DNA of 64,000 nt from Fusarium oxysporum f. sp. lycopersici 4287 (lineage: Eukaryota; Ascomycota; Sordariomycetes; Hypocreales; Nectriaceae), in contig NC_030996.1 in assembly GCF_000149955.1 (NCBI RefSeq), forward strand, positions 386,357 to 450,356, read 5' to 3'. The stretch's first letter is position 1. Each line of letters starts with the position of its first letter. A model generated the notes under the pieces. The model was not told where the DNA came from. It worked only from the letters and a program-made list of their open reading frames with translations, and ran no database searches. The translations under genes and the position numbers were made by a program. Below are positions 1 through 11,542 of the stretch, in pieces.

Positions 1-81
1 GGAAATTTCACTGAAGTTGCGATTTAAATCACTAGAGAAGAACCAAGTAATCCTTTATATCCGGTCCTCTTCCAAGTCCCT

Positions 82-415
82 TTACAGGCACCGGGCGAGA
101 CTATCCCTCTTCTTGGCAATAGACTTCTTCTCGCGCTTCGTTTGCTTTAAGGCACGCTTAATCTCCTTCAAATCATGAAATCTGCTACGCAGCGTTCTTT
201 TGGCATCATCTATGTCCCTCCGCTTTCGCCGTGTCTTACGTTTCAGTCGCTTTACCTCATCTTCCGCTCTTCTCACTCTCTCCTCCGGTATATCTCATCG
301 ATCTCCGCACGTATGCCATTCAACCTCTCATTCAGCCTATTAATGCGTGTTTATGTTTCCCATCTTGCCTTTCTAGATCGGGACCGGTGATGGTGATACG
401 TGGATCGCGAGACAT
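82..415 (-). pseudogene. Degenerate tandem paralogue of the coiled-coil gene at 1050-1517
   Basis: The minus strand starts well at 415 (MSRDPRITITGPDLE) but coding-like sequence then moves through three frames. The first frame ends in TGA. A second frame near 290-350 carries a coiled-coil stretch (INRLNERLNGIRAEIDEIY). A third, 82-276, is a 64-residue Lys/Arg/Glu-rich helix. The middle stretch aligns with RFNEELARVRLELEKIY of the gene at 1050-1517, and the upstream DNA of both genes is also similar, so this is a tandem duplicate. At least two indels separate the frames, and I see no usable intron to join them. Function is unknown. It may instead be a recently decayed or wrongly sequenced gene. 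Confidence 0.55.
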
Positions 416-1049
416 GTGATTCCTTTCAGCGGCGACTCCAGAACATGGACTGTGTAGTTATCCAGCGAGTGTAGAGACCGGTAGTTGTCGTCTGTTTGGA
501 TCTGTCTTGGCTTGAGGACCGACTCAGAAATCATGGGATGGCTGGGGTCTTTTATGGTCCTCTGGATCTGAGACCAAGAAGGAATGGATGATGGTCACTC
601 ATAGCCAGCGCAGTGAAGAAGTCTCCAAGGCGTGTTCGTCACTGGCACTGCCTTTATCGCAGTCCGTTCACTAGATTCTGTAGAAAACTAAGTGGTGATT
701 AGCAGCTATCTGCCACTGGTCCTAACTGCAAATGACAGCAGGTTCATCACAAAGTCGTAAACCAAGGTCTATTAGTTACAAACGTTTGCTGTAGTCATCT
801 TAAGAATTGCAATGGGTTCGCTAGTAACTATCCTGCTTTGTTCATGAATTTCCATTTCGTATTCCGTCTCCGGTTTCTTGTCTCAGGCACTTAAGAAAAG
901 GCAGCAGTCACTACATTGCCATTTAATCACGAGATCAAATAAAGAATCGTTTCAAAACCCAATCAGTTTATAATTTGGATCTATCAGGTATAGAGCTAAA
1001 CAATCCCAATTTCTGTCTTCCCCTCTAGCCAGCGTCTCTCCCAGATCCC
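416..1049. other. Spacer with the old promoter of the degenerate coiled-coil gene
   Basis: No gene is seen. The part at about 510-650 resembles 1590-1710, upstream of the next gene. Shared blocks include GACCGACT/CAGCCGACT followed by TTTTATGG, and AGCGCAGTGA followed by AAGTC. This shows that the duplication covered promoter and gene together. Confidence 0.5.
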
Positions 1050-1517
1050 TCACCTGCCCTGCTGGAAACGCCACCTCTGTACGACTATGTCCTCTTCCTC
1101 TTGCCTAGTTTGTTCCACCATAAGTATAGTCCGTTCCATGGTGTCAACCATCTTTCTCAACTCCTCTTTAGCCTTCTCTATCGTCTTCTTTGATCGTCTG
1201 TCGTGTTTCAAGCGGTCTATTCTCTGGTTCATTTCCTTCACCTCTTCCACCTCCTTGGCTTTCTGGATATATATCTTCTCTAACTCCAGACGTACGCGTG
1301 CCAGTTCTTCATTGAACCTGTCGTTTCCTATTTCTCTCGGACCCCTTTCCCCACTGGCTCCGGGCTGGGGTTGGTTATCCATGGGCCGTGGTTCATTGGA
1401 TCGTGGATCCATGGTTCTTGGACCACTGGGTCGTGGTTCCATGGGTCGTGGGCCATTAGGTCGTGAGTCACGGGATCGAGGGTCATTGGATTCCCTACGG
1501 TGGCGATGCGACGACAT
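1050..1517 (-). CDS. Small coiled-coil protein with an N-terminal xPRxx pentapeptide array
   Basis: This single-exon ORF gives 155 residues from the ATG at 1517. The reading frame is open upstream to 1661, but MSSHRHRRES is chosen because the degenerate neighbour starts at the equivalent place. Residues about 11-45 are seven pentapeptides of the form xPRxx (DPRSR, DSRPN, GPRPM, EPRPS, GPRTM, DPRSN, EPRPM), encoded by an imperfect 15-bp tandem repeat. Residues about 62-155 are highly charged with heptad-like spacing, predicting one long coiled coil. There is no signal peptide or membrane segment. I recognise no family; a structural or scaffold role is only a guess. It shares a 692-bp divergent promoter region with the gene at 2210. 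Confidence 0.6.
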   Translation of the reverse strand: MSSHRHRRESNDPRSRDSRPNGPRPMEPRPSGPRTMDPRSNEPRPMDNQPQPGASGERGPREIGNDRFNEELARVRLELEKIYIQKAKEVEEVKEMNQRIDRLKHDRRSKKTIEKAKEELRKMVDTMERTILMVEQTRQEEEDIVVQRWRFQQGR

Positions 1518-2209
1518 GGTCTGTGGACGTATTTGGTGATTGTAGAGATGAGCGGATTTGTGTCTTTGGTAATGTGTCTGTGTTTGACAGCCGACTGAGA
1601 AAGCTTGGGGTGCCTCGGGTGTTTTATGGGCTTCAGTTGCAACGCAGAGGGCTTCGATCACTCAGAGCAAGCGCAGTGATGAAGTCCTGTGAGGCGTACT
1701 CATCACCATCACTTTCTCTATCGTGGCTTGTTCACAGATACTTGTCCTCATGTGCAAACAATCACTTCTGTGCCTAAGACTTCTGTCGTCTGTCACTGCG
1801 CTGTCGACTAGCAGGATGCGCTGACATATCCTCCCTTGATTCGGGGCCTGGCAGGATCTCGGCTCGGCTACTCTGTGCTCTGGTTCAAAGCAACGACGAT
1901 AGCATCAACAATGATACTGCTTCAGGGCATACGGCCTGCCGCTGTCCTCGGTGATGTTGCACGAATTTATATGTCCGTGACAGGCTTGCGACAAAGGGAA
2001 CCATGATACACAGTATTTGACATAAGTGAGTAAGTATGCATCTCGGCGCTGGCATGCATACCTGATTTTCCAGACCATACCGGTTCCAAGTTCTTTGACA
2101 GATAAAAGCCCCAATCAGATCTAACAATCCAAACACCTCTCTAACAAAGGCACCTCGCCAAACGCGTAGCAACTGCCTTCGTCAACGCTCTTCAATACAT
2201 TAACATCCC
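1518..2209. other. Divergent intergenic region between two coiled-coil genes
   Basis: This 692-bp stretch lies between the start codons at 1517 (minus) and 2210 (plus), so it should hold both promoters. No clear TATA box or RNA gene is seen. A 95-codon minus frame at 1885-2172 has no recognisable features and is not called. Confidence 0.4.
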
Positions 2210-2635
2210 ATGTCTTCAAACCGCCACCAAGGCCAATCCAAATCCGCACGACACGGGGCAAACCCAACCCAGCCACAAACAACCAGAATTGACTCCGCAA
2301 TGTTAGTAAGGCTAATCAGTCTCGATAAAATGTTCTTGCATCAGTGTGCAACGGCGGAGTCGCTATTGTCGCGACAAAAGGTTGTGGTGGATAGACTCCA
2401 GTCGTTGGTAGCCGAAGCGCGAGAGGGGCCAAGTAATCGACAATCAGACCGAGATATAGTGGATATTGTCGGGGAATATTGCCAGGACTTGAAAAAGTTC
2501 GAGGGCTGTTTGAAATCAATGCGTGAATTGTCGGGTGAAGTAGAAGACATTGCAAGAGAGCAAGAAAATGTATTGGTGAAGATCGCGAAGGAACAGATTC
2601 GTCAGCAAGAGGGAAAGGCAATCGAGGATAACTGA
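2210..2635 (+). CDS. Small hypothetical coiled-coil protein
   Basis: This intronless ORF of 141 residues has a plausible start (MSSNRHQGQSKSARHG) just after an AC-rich leader. The first 30 residues are polar and probably disordered. From residue about 31 onward the protein is helical with regular hydrophobic spacing (LVRLISLDKMFLHQ, then VVVDRLQSLVAEA) and ends in a charged helix (VEDIAREQENVLVKIAKEQ). There is no signal peptide or transmembrane segment. It is not an obvious paralogue of the divergent neighbour, although both are short, begin MSS-x-RH and end in coiled coil. I do not recognise a family. Coding status rests on the open frame and its composition. Confidence 0.55.
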   Translation: MSSNRHQGQSKSARHGANPTQPQTTRIDSAMLVRLISLDKMFLHQCATAESLLSRQKVVVDRLQSLVAEAREGPSNRQSDRDIVDIVGEYCQDLKKFEGCLKSMRELSGEVEDIAREQENVLVKIAKEQIRQQEGKAIEDN

Positions 2636-2872
2636 GATGTGGACTTGGGAATTTAAGAGCGCTATTGCTTGGCTCTTGAGATGATATTAATATACTGAAC
2701 TTTTGCTTGCGCGAGGCTGTGAAAACAAAAGAAAGAACACGCTATGGGTATGATGTAGCCAACATGATAAATACCAAAACGCCTGCTCAAAAAAACAATG
2801 CTGGGTATCCTGGCGCCACCAATCAGAAAAAAAATCACTTTTTTTGCCTCTTCATGCCCAACGCCGTGCAAG

Positions 2873-3427
2873 CTATTCCACTGCGCGAGTCTTCCACGCA
2901 AGGACAGCTTTAGGCGCGATCGACCAGACCTTCTTCTTGGGCTCCAGATTCGTATCCTCCTCCGCATTATAGCCAACCCACTGCACGCGATACTTGTTCT
3001 TCTCTTCCGCTATTATTCTGAGTATTTTGTACATCTGGAATTTCGTCGCTTCACAGCGCCCACCGATGCTGCGCCAGTAGTTGAGGACGATGTCTTGGTA
3101 GTATTTCTGAAGATCGATTTCTTCCGCCCAGCCACGAGACCAGGTGTCGGTTGGGCTGAACTTGAATTTTATCCGGAAAGAGACGTCGCTTGTTTTCTTG
3201 TTCTGGATATGAGATTCTATTTGGATGTCGTAGGCGCCGATGAAAATCAAATCGTCGTAGTCTTCCGCGACTTTGGTTTGTGAGCGAAAGTTGACACGTT
3301 GAAGTGGAGTCAACATACATTCTTCCTCAGGCGTAGCCATGAGAGAAAGATATGGTTCGAGCACTAGGAATGTAAGTAAAACGGCTTATAAATCAGTCTG
3401 AGGGGCGATCTCACCTTTTTTAGACAT
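2873..3427 (-). CDS. Small chromodomain-like protein
   Basis: There are two exons, 3427-3415 and 3363-2873, with a 51-bp GT..AG intron. The first exon is only 13 nt (MSKK plus one base) and joins in frame to VLEPYLSLMATPEEE, giving 167 residues. The C-terminal 55 residues fit the chromodomain pattern: YKILRIIAEEKNKYRVQWVGY, then an acidic turn and TNLEPKKKV, matching the usual YxVExIL...YLVKWxGY...TWEP. The usual Trp of TWEP is replaced (TNLEP). Residues 20-110 are unfamiliar. Chromodomains bind methylated histone tails, so a chromatin role is inferred; a remnant of a retroelement integrase chromodomain is an alternative, but no pol domains are nearby. Confidence 0.65.
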
Positions 3428-4890
3428 TACTATTGAGATCGCTGTGTCGCGATGAAAGTTGCGGCAGAATCGGATGAAAAGTTTGCTATCCAAGTAGTGT
3501 CGCCAAAAGTAGTTGATTTGAGTTGAGTTGAGAGATAGGTATAACGAGAGGAAGGGGATTAGATATTAGTATAGCCGAGCTGTAGAATCGCGCTATTGGG
3601 TAATGACAGAAATGAACAAAGAAGTGTGATGCAGGCGCAGAGTTCTGCCTGTCTGATGAGGTGTCAACAAAGGCGCTTCCGCTGTGTGACTAACCCCGGT
3701 CAGAGGCGTTTGGCGGCAGTTTCGGTCACTCTCACATCACTACTCAACATGAATTTGAACTCATGACAACGAACGTGAAGTGAATTTACTTTCCTGGAGA
3801 GAAAATGGAGGTAATGGTGAATGCGGGAAATTGGGCAAACATTGTAGTCGTCATTTCGATATTTTCGTTTGGTGTAACGTTGTGAGACAGGCCCTAGCTG
3901 TGGTGACCAATCATCCGCACGGGAAATTATTGAGGTTCCGGAGTGTGAGGATGGCTGAATTTGAGTCACAGGTTGGGCGGCGTTTACTGAAGTGGCGTCT
4001 GATATGTCAGAATTTAGATAGGAGAAGGAGGAAGTGCCAAGTTGTCGGGTGTTCTAGAAGAGAAAGATAGGATCTTTATTTCATTCACCACTTATCTTAT
4101 TCTGACATATTCGTTTCTCCGTCGCCTTGTCTTATATCTCAAAGAAAAGCTCAAGGCGACGATCTGAGTTTGCTGGCTGGAAACCTATCGACTTTGTATT
4201 GGTTTTTGAGGAAACGAGCTGGTGGCACAATCACGGTTTTGTTTTCTCGTAATAAGGTTATTTAATTTATGCCTGATGAAAAATACGAGAGAGGCTTGCT
4301 GCAGGAAGAGCGAGCGCCAGTTCCTGGTGAGTTGGATGTCAGCCTGGAACGCGCTTGTCGTTACGTCGCGTCGCGCTATAAGCATCTCGCCATACGAGCA
4401 GTCACTCCTTGCTATGCCTGAGGCAGATGCTCACTTTCGCTTTGATAATGACATCATGACTAATCTCCGTTGTTTTCAGTGGAGTTTACATTGCTGCCTG
4501 CGCAAACCAAAGCATTTCGAAATCTAAACCCGACAAGGGTTGAGATGAAGATTTTGTTTTCAATCTTGGTGTTGCGACATTTAGATGACCTCGTATATCC
4601 AGCCAGCAAACCACTCTTTTTATCAATAACAAGAGAAACATTTAATATATTAATAGAGTTAATGTAATATATTCATCCTGAAAATACTTTCTTATTATAA
4701 ATTCCAACGCTTAGCATAGCATCTCAGAAATACAAACACAAACATGTAGGGTAGGCAACGGTAACAAATCCTTATCTTATCCTTATCTCCAGACCATCCC
4801 ACCATGACCAGAGAACGATTGATTAGTCAGTGTCAGCATTAGTAATTCTCTCAAGCGCCATCAAAGTTCACCATCTCAACACAATTCGCG
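3428..4890. other. Gene-free stretch
   Basis: About 1.5 kb between divergently oriented genes. ORFs here are short, overlapping and without motifs. The part at 4500-4745 is AT-rich. I see no RNA gene or clear repeat. Confidence 0.4.
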
Positions 4891-6593
4891 ATGTGGCTTG
4901 GCCCAGTTACAGTGTCGCTCCTCGCAACGATTAGCCATGTCGTTGGCCAGGATCAAAAGCCGTTAACAGATGAAGCCGTGATTAAACCCGCTTTCACTGT
5001 CCGCGAACAATCTTCTGACCTCTGCGATGCGGGCGCTCGCCAATTCACCGGGACGGTCAACGTGACGGATGATAAGTCCATGTTCTTCTGTAGGTACACA
5101 GGTTTTGACTGAGTTCGGAAACTGATGATGCAAGGGTACTTTGAGAGTCGCAATAATCCAGAGACTGATCCTTTGTTACTATGGATGAGCGGGTAAGCAA
5201 ACCTTAAAGGCCAAGTCAAGCCAAACTAACGCAGGTATCAGCGGACCGGGCGCATCTGGAGAAATGGGATTATTCATGGGCAGTGGTCCCTGTACCGTGA
5301 ATCCCGATGGGAACTCAACAAAACGAGCTGAATACTCGTGGATCGATCACGCCAACGTCGTTTACATCGAGTATGTCCCGAAACCAGCCTCACCGCTCTG
5401 ACTGACACTTGATAGTCAACCCGTCGGCGTCGGCTTCTCCAAAATCACAGACCGAAACAAAATCGCCGTTAGTCTCGAACAAGGCGCGAAAGACGTACAT
5501 ACCTTCCTCTCCACATTCTCCCACGACGTATTCTCCAACCTCGCCGGAAAACCTTGGCACATCACTGGTGAATCCATGGGCGGCCACTACGTCACAGGTT
5601 ACACGAAACATATCGTCTCTCACGAACGCGAGAACGCGAAGGGCGGCATCAAGCCTCGGGTCGAGATCTCATCTGCGATTATCGTGGATGGGTATATTGA
5701 CGCGACGCAGCAGTTCATGGGATATTATGACTTCTTTTGTGAGGATTGGGCTGGTGATGGAAGGAAATATCCGTTGATGAATCGGACGGCTTGTGAGAAT
5801 ATGCTTGCTGCGATACCGGAGTGCCATAAAATGGGGAGTCAGTGTCGGTACTTTTATGATATAGAGACTTGTCGCGCGGCAAATGAGGTTTGTGAGAAGT
5901 CGTTGGGAGAGTACTTTATGGAAGGCGTCGTGCCTGGTGGCTGGGATCCTTATGATAGTGAGTATCCCACTTTTATCGCGTCGTACAGTACGAGTGACAC
6001 GAAGTGTACTGATATTTGGCAGACAGACACCCGTGTGAGAAGCCTCCTTTGTGCTCGAACATGGACCACGGACCGGAATGGAAGTTCCTGAATCGTCGTT
6101 GGGTTCAAGAAAGACTTGGATTCGACCGCTTTCCATTTTACCTTATCGACTTTGATACCAATGAGCGCTGGGATATTGCGCAGAATATCCATATACCTGT
6201 TACGCGCGAGTTGACGTGGATTCTTGATGAGACGGATATACGAGTTCTGTTCATCAACGGCAACAACGACATAATCATGTAAGCACTTCCAACGCGTCTC
6301 TACTTGACCTGCTCGCTAACCTTTGTAGTAACACCCCCGGACAAATGCGCATGCTGAACCAACAGCGATGGAAGGGACAGGATAATTATCGGGAACTTGG
6401 CTACGAAACCTGGCACTACAAGGACGGCGAACTAACATCTGATGCTGATGGTTGGAATGTGAAGGAGGGAGGCTTCTGGAAGGGGAATGATCAGTTGAGT
6501 TTCTATGCTGTTGATGAAGCGGGACATATGTCTCCTTATCACCAGCCTGAAGCTATTGGCGCGATCGTTCGAGCATGGCTTCGCAATGACTGA
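4891..6593 (+). CDS. Secreted serine carboxypeptidase (peptidase family S10)
   Basis: Six exons: 4891-5089, 5135-5192, 5242-5370, 5416-5957, 6023-6278 and 6329-6593. They encode 482 residues, a normal length for carboxypeptidase Y-like enzymes. Residues 1-20 are a signal peptide ending near VVGQ. Frame-correct splicing restores the family motifs: WMSGGPGASG (oxyanion hole), DQPVGVGFS, GESMGGHY with nucleophile Ser182, NGNNDII with Asp392, and AGHMSP with His461. The usual GESYGGHY carries Met instead of Tyr beside the nucleophile. Cys residues in the middle region fit the disulphides of the family. The enzyme should remove C-terminal residues from peptides outside the cell or in the vacuole. 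It converges on the GMC gene with 78 bp between stop codons. Confidence 0.93.
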
Positions 6594-6671
6594 AGTCACC
6601 CTCGTTCGAAGATCATATCAGAAACTCTCACATAACAATGTTATTCCGCTTATCTAGAGTACCGATCTCGT

Positions 6672-8641
6672 CTAAAGTCTAGCCTGCTTCGTCACCAACT
6701 CTCTTCCCTCCCTATCCGCACTCCTCGCATCCTCAACAATCATATGCGCCGCCTTTTCAGCGATAGCGTAAACAGTAGCTTGGATATGCGCACTGATCTG
6801 CAACGGCATAACACTTGCGTCAACAACCCTCAAGCCATGGACGCCATAGACTCGAAGTCTTTCATCAACGACTCCTCCTTCGATGCCAGCACGACCGCCC
6901 ATGGCGCATGTTCCGACAGGATGCCAATCCGTAATGGTGTTTTGAGTAATCCATTCTCCAAGACGCTTATCATCTTTGATAACGGCGGTGGAAGGGGATG
7001 CTGAGGAGCGGATTATGTTTGATAGAGGAGCTGTGTGTACGATCTTATCGACGAATTGAAGACATTGCTTCATAGCCTCCATATCCAGGTTTCCATGGAG
7101 ACCCTCGTAGTATTTCGGATCGATGGCGGGTGAATCTTCAGCTGTAGCGTGGTCACTTGGCCGAATGTGAATAGATCCAACGCTGAAAGGATACTGTAAG
7201 ATCTGCAGCATAGTGCCGTACTTCTTACCCTCTTCACCCTTGAAGTTAGGGTTCCAGTTCCCAAGATCAAAGATATACTCTATCTGACCAAGTTTAGAGT
7301 TTCCATCCAATCGTTCACGAAGAATATCTTGCTTGTCCGAGTCAAACACAGATACCTTGTCTGCATCTTCATAAAGACTAGCAAGAGTATTCTTTGGAAC
7401 AAAATGCGCAAAAGGGACGTAGCAAAGAGATACAGGCAGCACCGTCAAAGGGCCATCTGCCTTGGCCGTATACTCCTCTTTCGCAGCAGCACTAAGCTTC
7501 TCATCTCTCATAAGATCATCCCGATTAGCGAGCGATGGATCAACCTCAAAGATCGTCGCAAGCACTAGATAACACAAATTAGCTTAAAACGCCGATCACA
7601 AAAAACCTTCTCACTCACTAATATGCTCCTGCAGATTCTCCCCCACCTGCGGACTCTCAACCTTGACGCTCACGCCAGCACTACTTAGAACGCTGGGATT
7701 TCCTATACCCGAAAGTTCAAGGATCTGCGGTGACTTGACACTCCCGGCTGAGAGGATTACCTCGCGTCTAGCTGAAACATCATACTCGACGCCACCGTAC
7801 GTGAACCGCACACCAGTGGCTACGAGCCCTTGGTTAATGAGAATCTCGTCAACCGTGGCGTTGGTAAGGATGTGCAGGTTACGCGATCCAGTGGCGTAGT
7901 CGATCGAGTAGGATCTTCGCGCGGCGCTCGGCTCAACGGCGTTGACGCATGTCCAAACGCCGACGTTTGAGCCTCCGACGTGGGATGGGTTAGTCTCTAC
8001 ACCAAGCGCATTAAGCGTCTTGTGCCATAACGCGTGCGATGGTGAATACGAGGTTGGGTATGATATGTGAATGGGACCTGAATCACCAAAGGTGTCTGCG
8101 TCGTGAGATATCTCAAACTCGCGCTGGAGTTTCTCACTAGGAGGATGGAATGTCTCGGAGCGTTTGAAGAAAGGCCTTTTACATAACGAAAACGATCAGC
8201 TTCAGCGTCTCATCCAATAAAACAAGCATAAACTCACAGAAGAGAATCCCAGCCCCAACCTTGATTCCCCAAAGCTTCCCAAGCATCATAATCATCCCTG
8301 CTAGCGCGATTCCACGCCATATAGTTCAGGGCGCTTGTGCCGCCGACACACTTCCCCCTCGGCCACGGAAGCGTTCTCCCCCCGAGACCCTCCTGAGGCA
8401 GCGTCTCCAAGTGCCAATCGTAGCTACCTCCAAGATTCCTACCATAGTGGCCCGGGATATCAACATCAGGATCATTCTGCACAGGACCTCCTGCTTCGAT
8501 GACACCGACAGTGTATGAGGCGTCGGCTTCAGCGAGACGCGCTGCCACCGCTAGTCCAGCTGTGCCGCCGCCTATGACGATAAAGTCAAAGACGAGCTGT
8601 GTGAACTGGTCAACAGTGCGAAGAGAGGGGTTGACGCTCAT
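6672..8641 (-). CDS. GMC (glucose-methanol-choline) FAD oxidoreductase
   Basis: Three exons: 8641-8238, 8175-7619 and 7564-6672, encoding 617 residues. The N-terminus has the FAD-binding Rossmann motif (VIGGGTAGLAVAARLAE, residues about 21-37) and the GMC signature around WPRGKCVGGTSALNYM. A second GMC signature, GSVKSPQILELSGIG, lies in exon 2. The C-terminus has the catalytic His in WHPVGTCAMG and a second His in SAHIQATVYAIAEKAA. There is no clear signal peptide, so an intracellular location is likely. Family members oxidise alcohols (choline, aryl alcohols, sugars) with FAD; the substrate here cannot be read from sequence. Choline-dehydrogenase-like and versicolorin-type GMC proteins are both possible relatives. 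Confidence 0.93.
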
Positions 8642-10168
8642 GATTGATGATTAATTTTGTGTGTTATCTTTTTAGTGTAGAATCGTGCGGTGCTACCAAG
8701 CAAGTGAGACAGTTATAACGCCTCTTGTGAGAGCGGGAAGATTGCTGAAGATTTCGGAAAAAAGCGCGGAGACGACCCCCGCTGCTAGACGAGCCAATAG
8801 CACCCCTACAGTGAGTGAGTGGTTTGGGGGAATGTGCTGATTTCTTGGTACGGGGTAAAGAGATAACAGCGCCAAGCGATTCTGCAGAATGAGATCCGAC
8901 GTAACCGAGGATCCTGGCTGCTTTCTTTTTTTTTTTTTTTTCGCGTGCAAGTACCAGGTTCATGAGGCGTTCTCTGCAGTTACGAGTCTCCTGATGGAAT
9001 ATTCTGTTGGCTGTTAGCTTCCTCTTTGGATACGTAAAAGATTGGCTCCTGTAAGAAAACACCAGGATCGAATCCACGAGCCACAATCGTTACACGAGCA
9101 ATATTAATTAGAAAAGGGTCCTGCAAATGCTAGCTGCGAGTTACTAACCCAAAGAATCACGCAATCCGACATACTTTTAACCCCCAACGTAACTGTTATC
9201 CATCGAAATCTCAACTGCCGTGCGTCCAAGCATTAAAACGTCCCCCCAAAAAGGTCCCTTCTAGATCTTTACAGTACTACGTTAGTGTAAACGGGGCAGA
9301 TTAGCTTTTAGCCCGCCCACCATCGTATGACAAAAAAACTCTAAGCTTTTGCCCAGCCGGGATCACCCCCCACGGCCCGGGCAGGGGTCGGATGCGGGCC
9401 GGGGACACCGGATCCTAGAGGATTTGGACGGTAATTGGATCTGCTAAGACAGAGTTTCGACTGTCTCTTTCTCTTTTCTTTCCCCGGGGAGCGTGGCTGC
9501 GCCGTTGTGGGAGCCGATTGTCTCGGACCATACTTACCTTATCAAGCGGTTTGTTCCTTTGCAATATTCGTGTTTTGAGTATTAGGTGCAAGCCACTTCC
9601 GGTGGTGGTTTTTCTTCATCTGCCGCGTCTAGCTTGGAGTGAACGGGTAGTGGGAGGGCTACGGAAGTACACTACACGACGGGGGCTTGTTCAACAGGTT
9701 GTTGGTGTTAGTTCGTGGCTTTTGAGGCTGTTGGTGGAATCTGTACATACCGAGATCAAGATCGTCACTGTCAATCGACACGTTGTTCCGATTAACTACT
9801 GTCTATCACTTCGATCGTCTCCAGCAACTGACTTCCAAATCCATGCTTTTCTGACGTGCCGATCTAAGCGCAACTCTCTGCCAACATCTTCATCCCAGTA
9901 TGAATGCAAAAAAGAAAAATGCAGGGGAAACGACTAGCCATGCAGACTGCATTCTTCCCCCCTGCCTCCTCGTGTCAAGCTGAGATTATTCCTGCAATTT
10001 GGGTTCACGACCATGTTCGTCGTGCCATTTTCCCGCGCCGGCGATAAAGCTTATCGTTTGACAGAAACTCAGGGGTGCTTCGAATCTTGGGAGGACATTT
10101 AGGTTCATCTTTCCGGAGCAGCCAACTGTAGCGTTCGTCACTCATTCATTCATTTTATATTTTTCGCT
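8642..10168. other. Long divergent promoter region
   Basis: About 1.5 kb between the GMC gene (minus) and the rhodopsin-like gene (plus). It holds a T-rich homopolymer run at about 8923-8941 and a GC-rich block at about 9355-9415 with several GGGG/CCCC clusters that could bind a CreA-type zinc finger (inference). No convincing gene is seen. Confidence 0.4.
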
Positions 10169-11542
10169 ATGGATTTTCTGCACAAGTTGTTGGTTGAGTC
10201 TTGGGTTCTATGGGTGTTGGGTCTCTTTGTCGTTGTGTGTCGACTGTAAGCCATCCATCACCATGCGTGGCTTTTTGGGGCGTTTTTACTGACATGTTTG
10301 TTCCTGCAGGATATCACGACGCATGAAACTTAGAAAATGGAGTCGTCTCGCCATTGAAGATTATCTCATGGTCTTTGCCCTCGTATGTTTCATCCATCAA
10401 ACTCACCAACAAACCGTTACTAATACTCGGGCTGTAGGTCAACTTTACAGGAGTCGTCGTCTCGATCAACGAAGTCGCCGAGAAAGGCAGTAACTACATG
10501 CCCGCTGACGTCGCCGCAAAACTCACCCCCGATGGAAGACAACAAGCTATAATCGGGAGTAAAATGACCTTTGTACTCGAAATATTCGCACTTACTTGTA
10601 CATGGACCATCAAAGCGTGTCTTTTGTTTCTGTACGCCAGATTGACGCAGGGCACATCGATAAGACAGAAATGGGCAGTACGATTTGTCTCTGCGTTTTG
10701 CGCGGTCACGTACATCGTTGTTACCTTCATGTTTGTATTTTTTTGGTGTTCGCCTACGCCTGAATATTGGTCTGTTCCTGTTAACCCCAAGAAGAGTGAG
10801 TCTTTCGAGAATGGTTTGGGGAGGGATTGAGCTAATTGGTGCAGTGCAATGTGCGACGTATTACAACCATATGATCTTTGCGACGGCTTGCAACATCGCA
10901 AGCGACATCATGCTGATCTTATTACCGATCCCAATTGTCATCAACATCAGTCTCCCCAAGAAGCGCAAGATCGGTTTGTGCTGCGTTTTTGGCCTCGGTT
11001 TGTTCAATGTAAGGTTCTTCTCCAACCCCTCTTGACATGCGCTAATAGTCCAGATCCTCGCCGCCGTCCTCAACCGTTACTACAACTTCAGCAACCCCAA
11101 CTCCTACGTCTTTCTCTACTGGTACGTCGCAGAAGGCGGCGTCGCCCTCTGGGTCGGAAACCTGCCTCTCTGCTGGCCCGTTCTGCGTCTCGCCATCGGC
11201 TCCAAAGGCGATTCCACCGACCCCTCCTCATACCCCAACACTCCATACCGCAACGGTTCATACCCCGAAGGTTCAGCGCGACGGAGAACTCAAGGACTTC
11301 ACCCGCTGTCAAGCAAACCTTCAATCTGGGCTAAGTTGGAGGATGAGGATGGCGTGCGCACTGACGTTTCGCCAGAGCAGGGAAGCCAGATTGAGCTGGT
11401 GGACCAGCATGGACCGGATCTGCTGCAGCGGCCGTACCGCGCTGAAGCGAAAATTAGCAGTGGGACGCAGCAGCATGAGAGGGCTCGTAGCGGACAGATT
11501 ACAGTTGTTACGAGCGTGGAGGTTAGCACGAAGCAGACATAG
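10169..11542 (+). CDS. Seven-transmembrane fungal rhodopsin/SAT4-domain protein (PTH11-like topology)
   Basis: Five exons: 10169-10245, 10310-10382, 10438-10795, 10845-11008 and 11054-11542, encoding 386 residues. Exon 1 supplies the first membrane helix. The loop RLAIEDYLMVFAL matches the RL..DDW pattern after helix 1 in this fungal family. Further helices lie around FVLEIFALTCTWTIKACLL, FVSAFCAVTYIVVTFMFVFF, IASDIMLILLPIPIVINI, IGLCCVFGLGLFNILAAVL and YVAEGGVALWVGNLPLCWP. The C-terminal 110 residues are polar and probably cytosolic. Such proteins sit in the plasma membrane and some act as non-canonical GPCRs; ligand and role are unknown here. It lacks the retinal-binding Lys context of true opsins as far as I can see. 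Confidence 0.88.

Noticed and set aside
1885..2172. 95-codon minus-strand ORF in the divergent spacer
   Set aside because: Composition is not protein-like and it occupies the promoter region of two better-supported genes.
9060..9110. GGATTCGATCC on the minus strand, resembling a tRNA T-arm
   Set aside because: The 5-bp T stem does not pair, and no acceptor, D or anticodon arm can be fitted.
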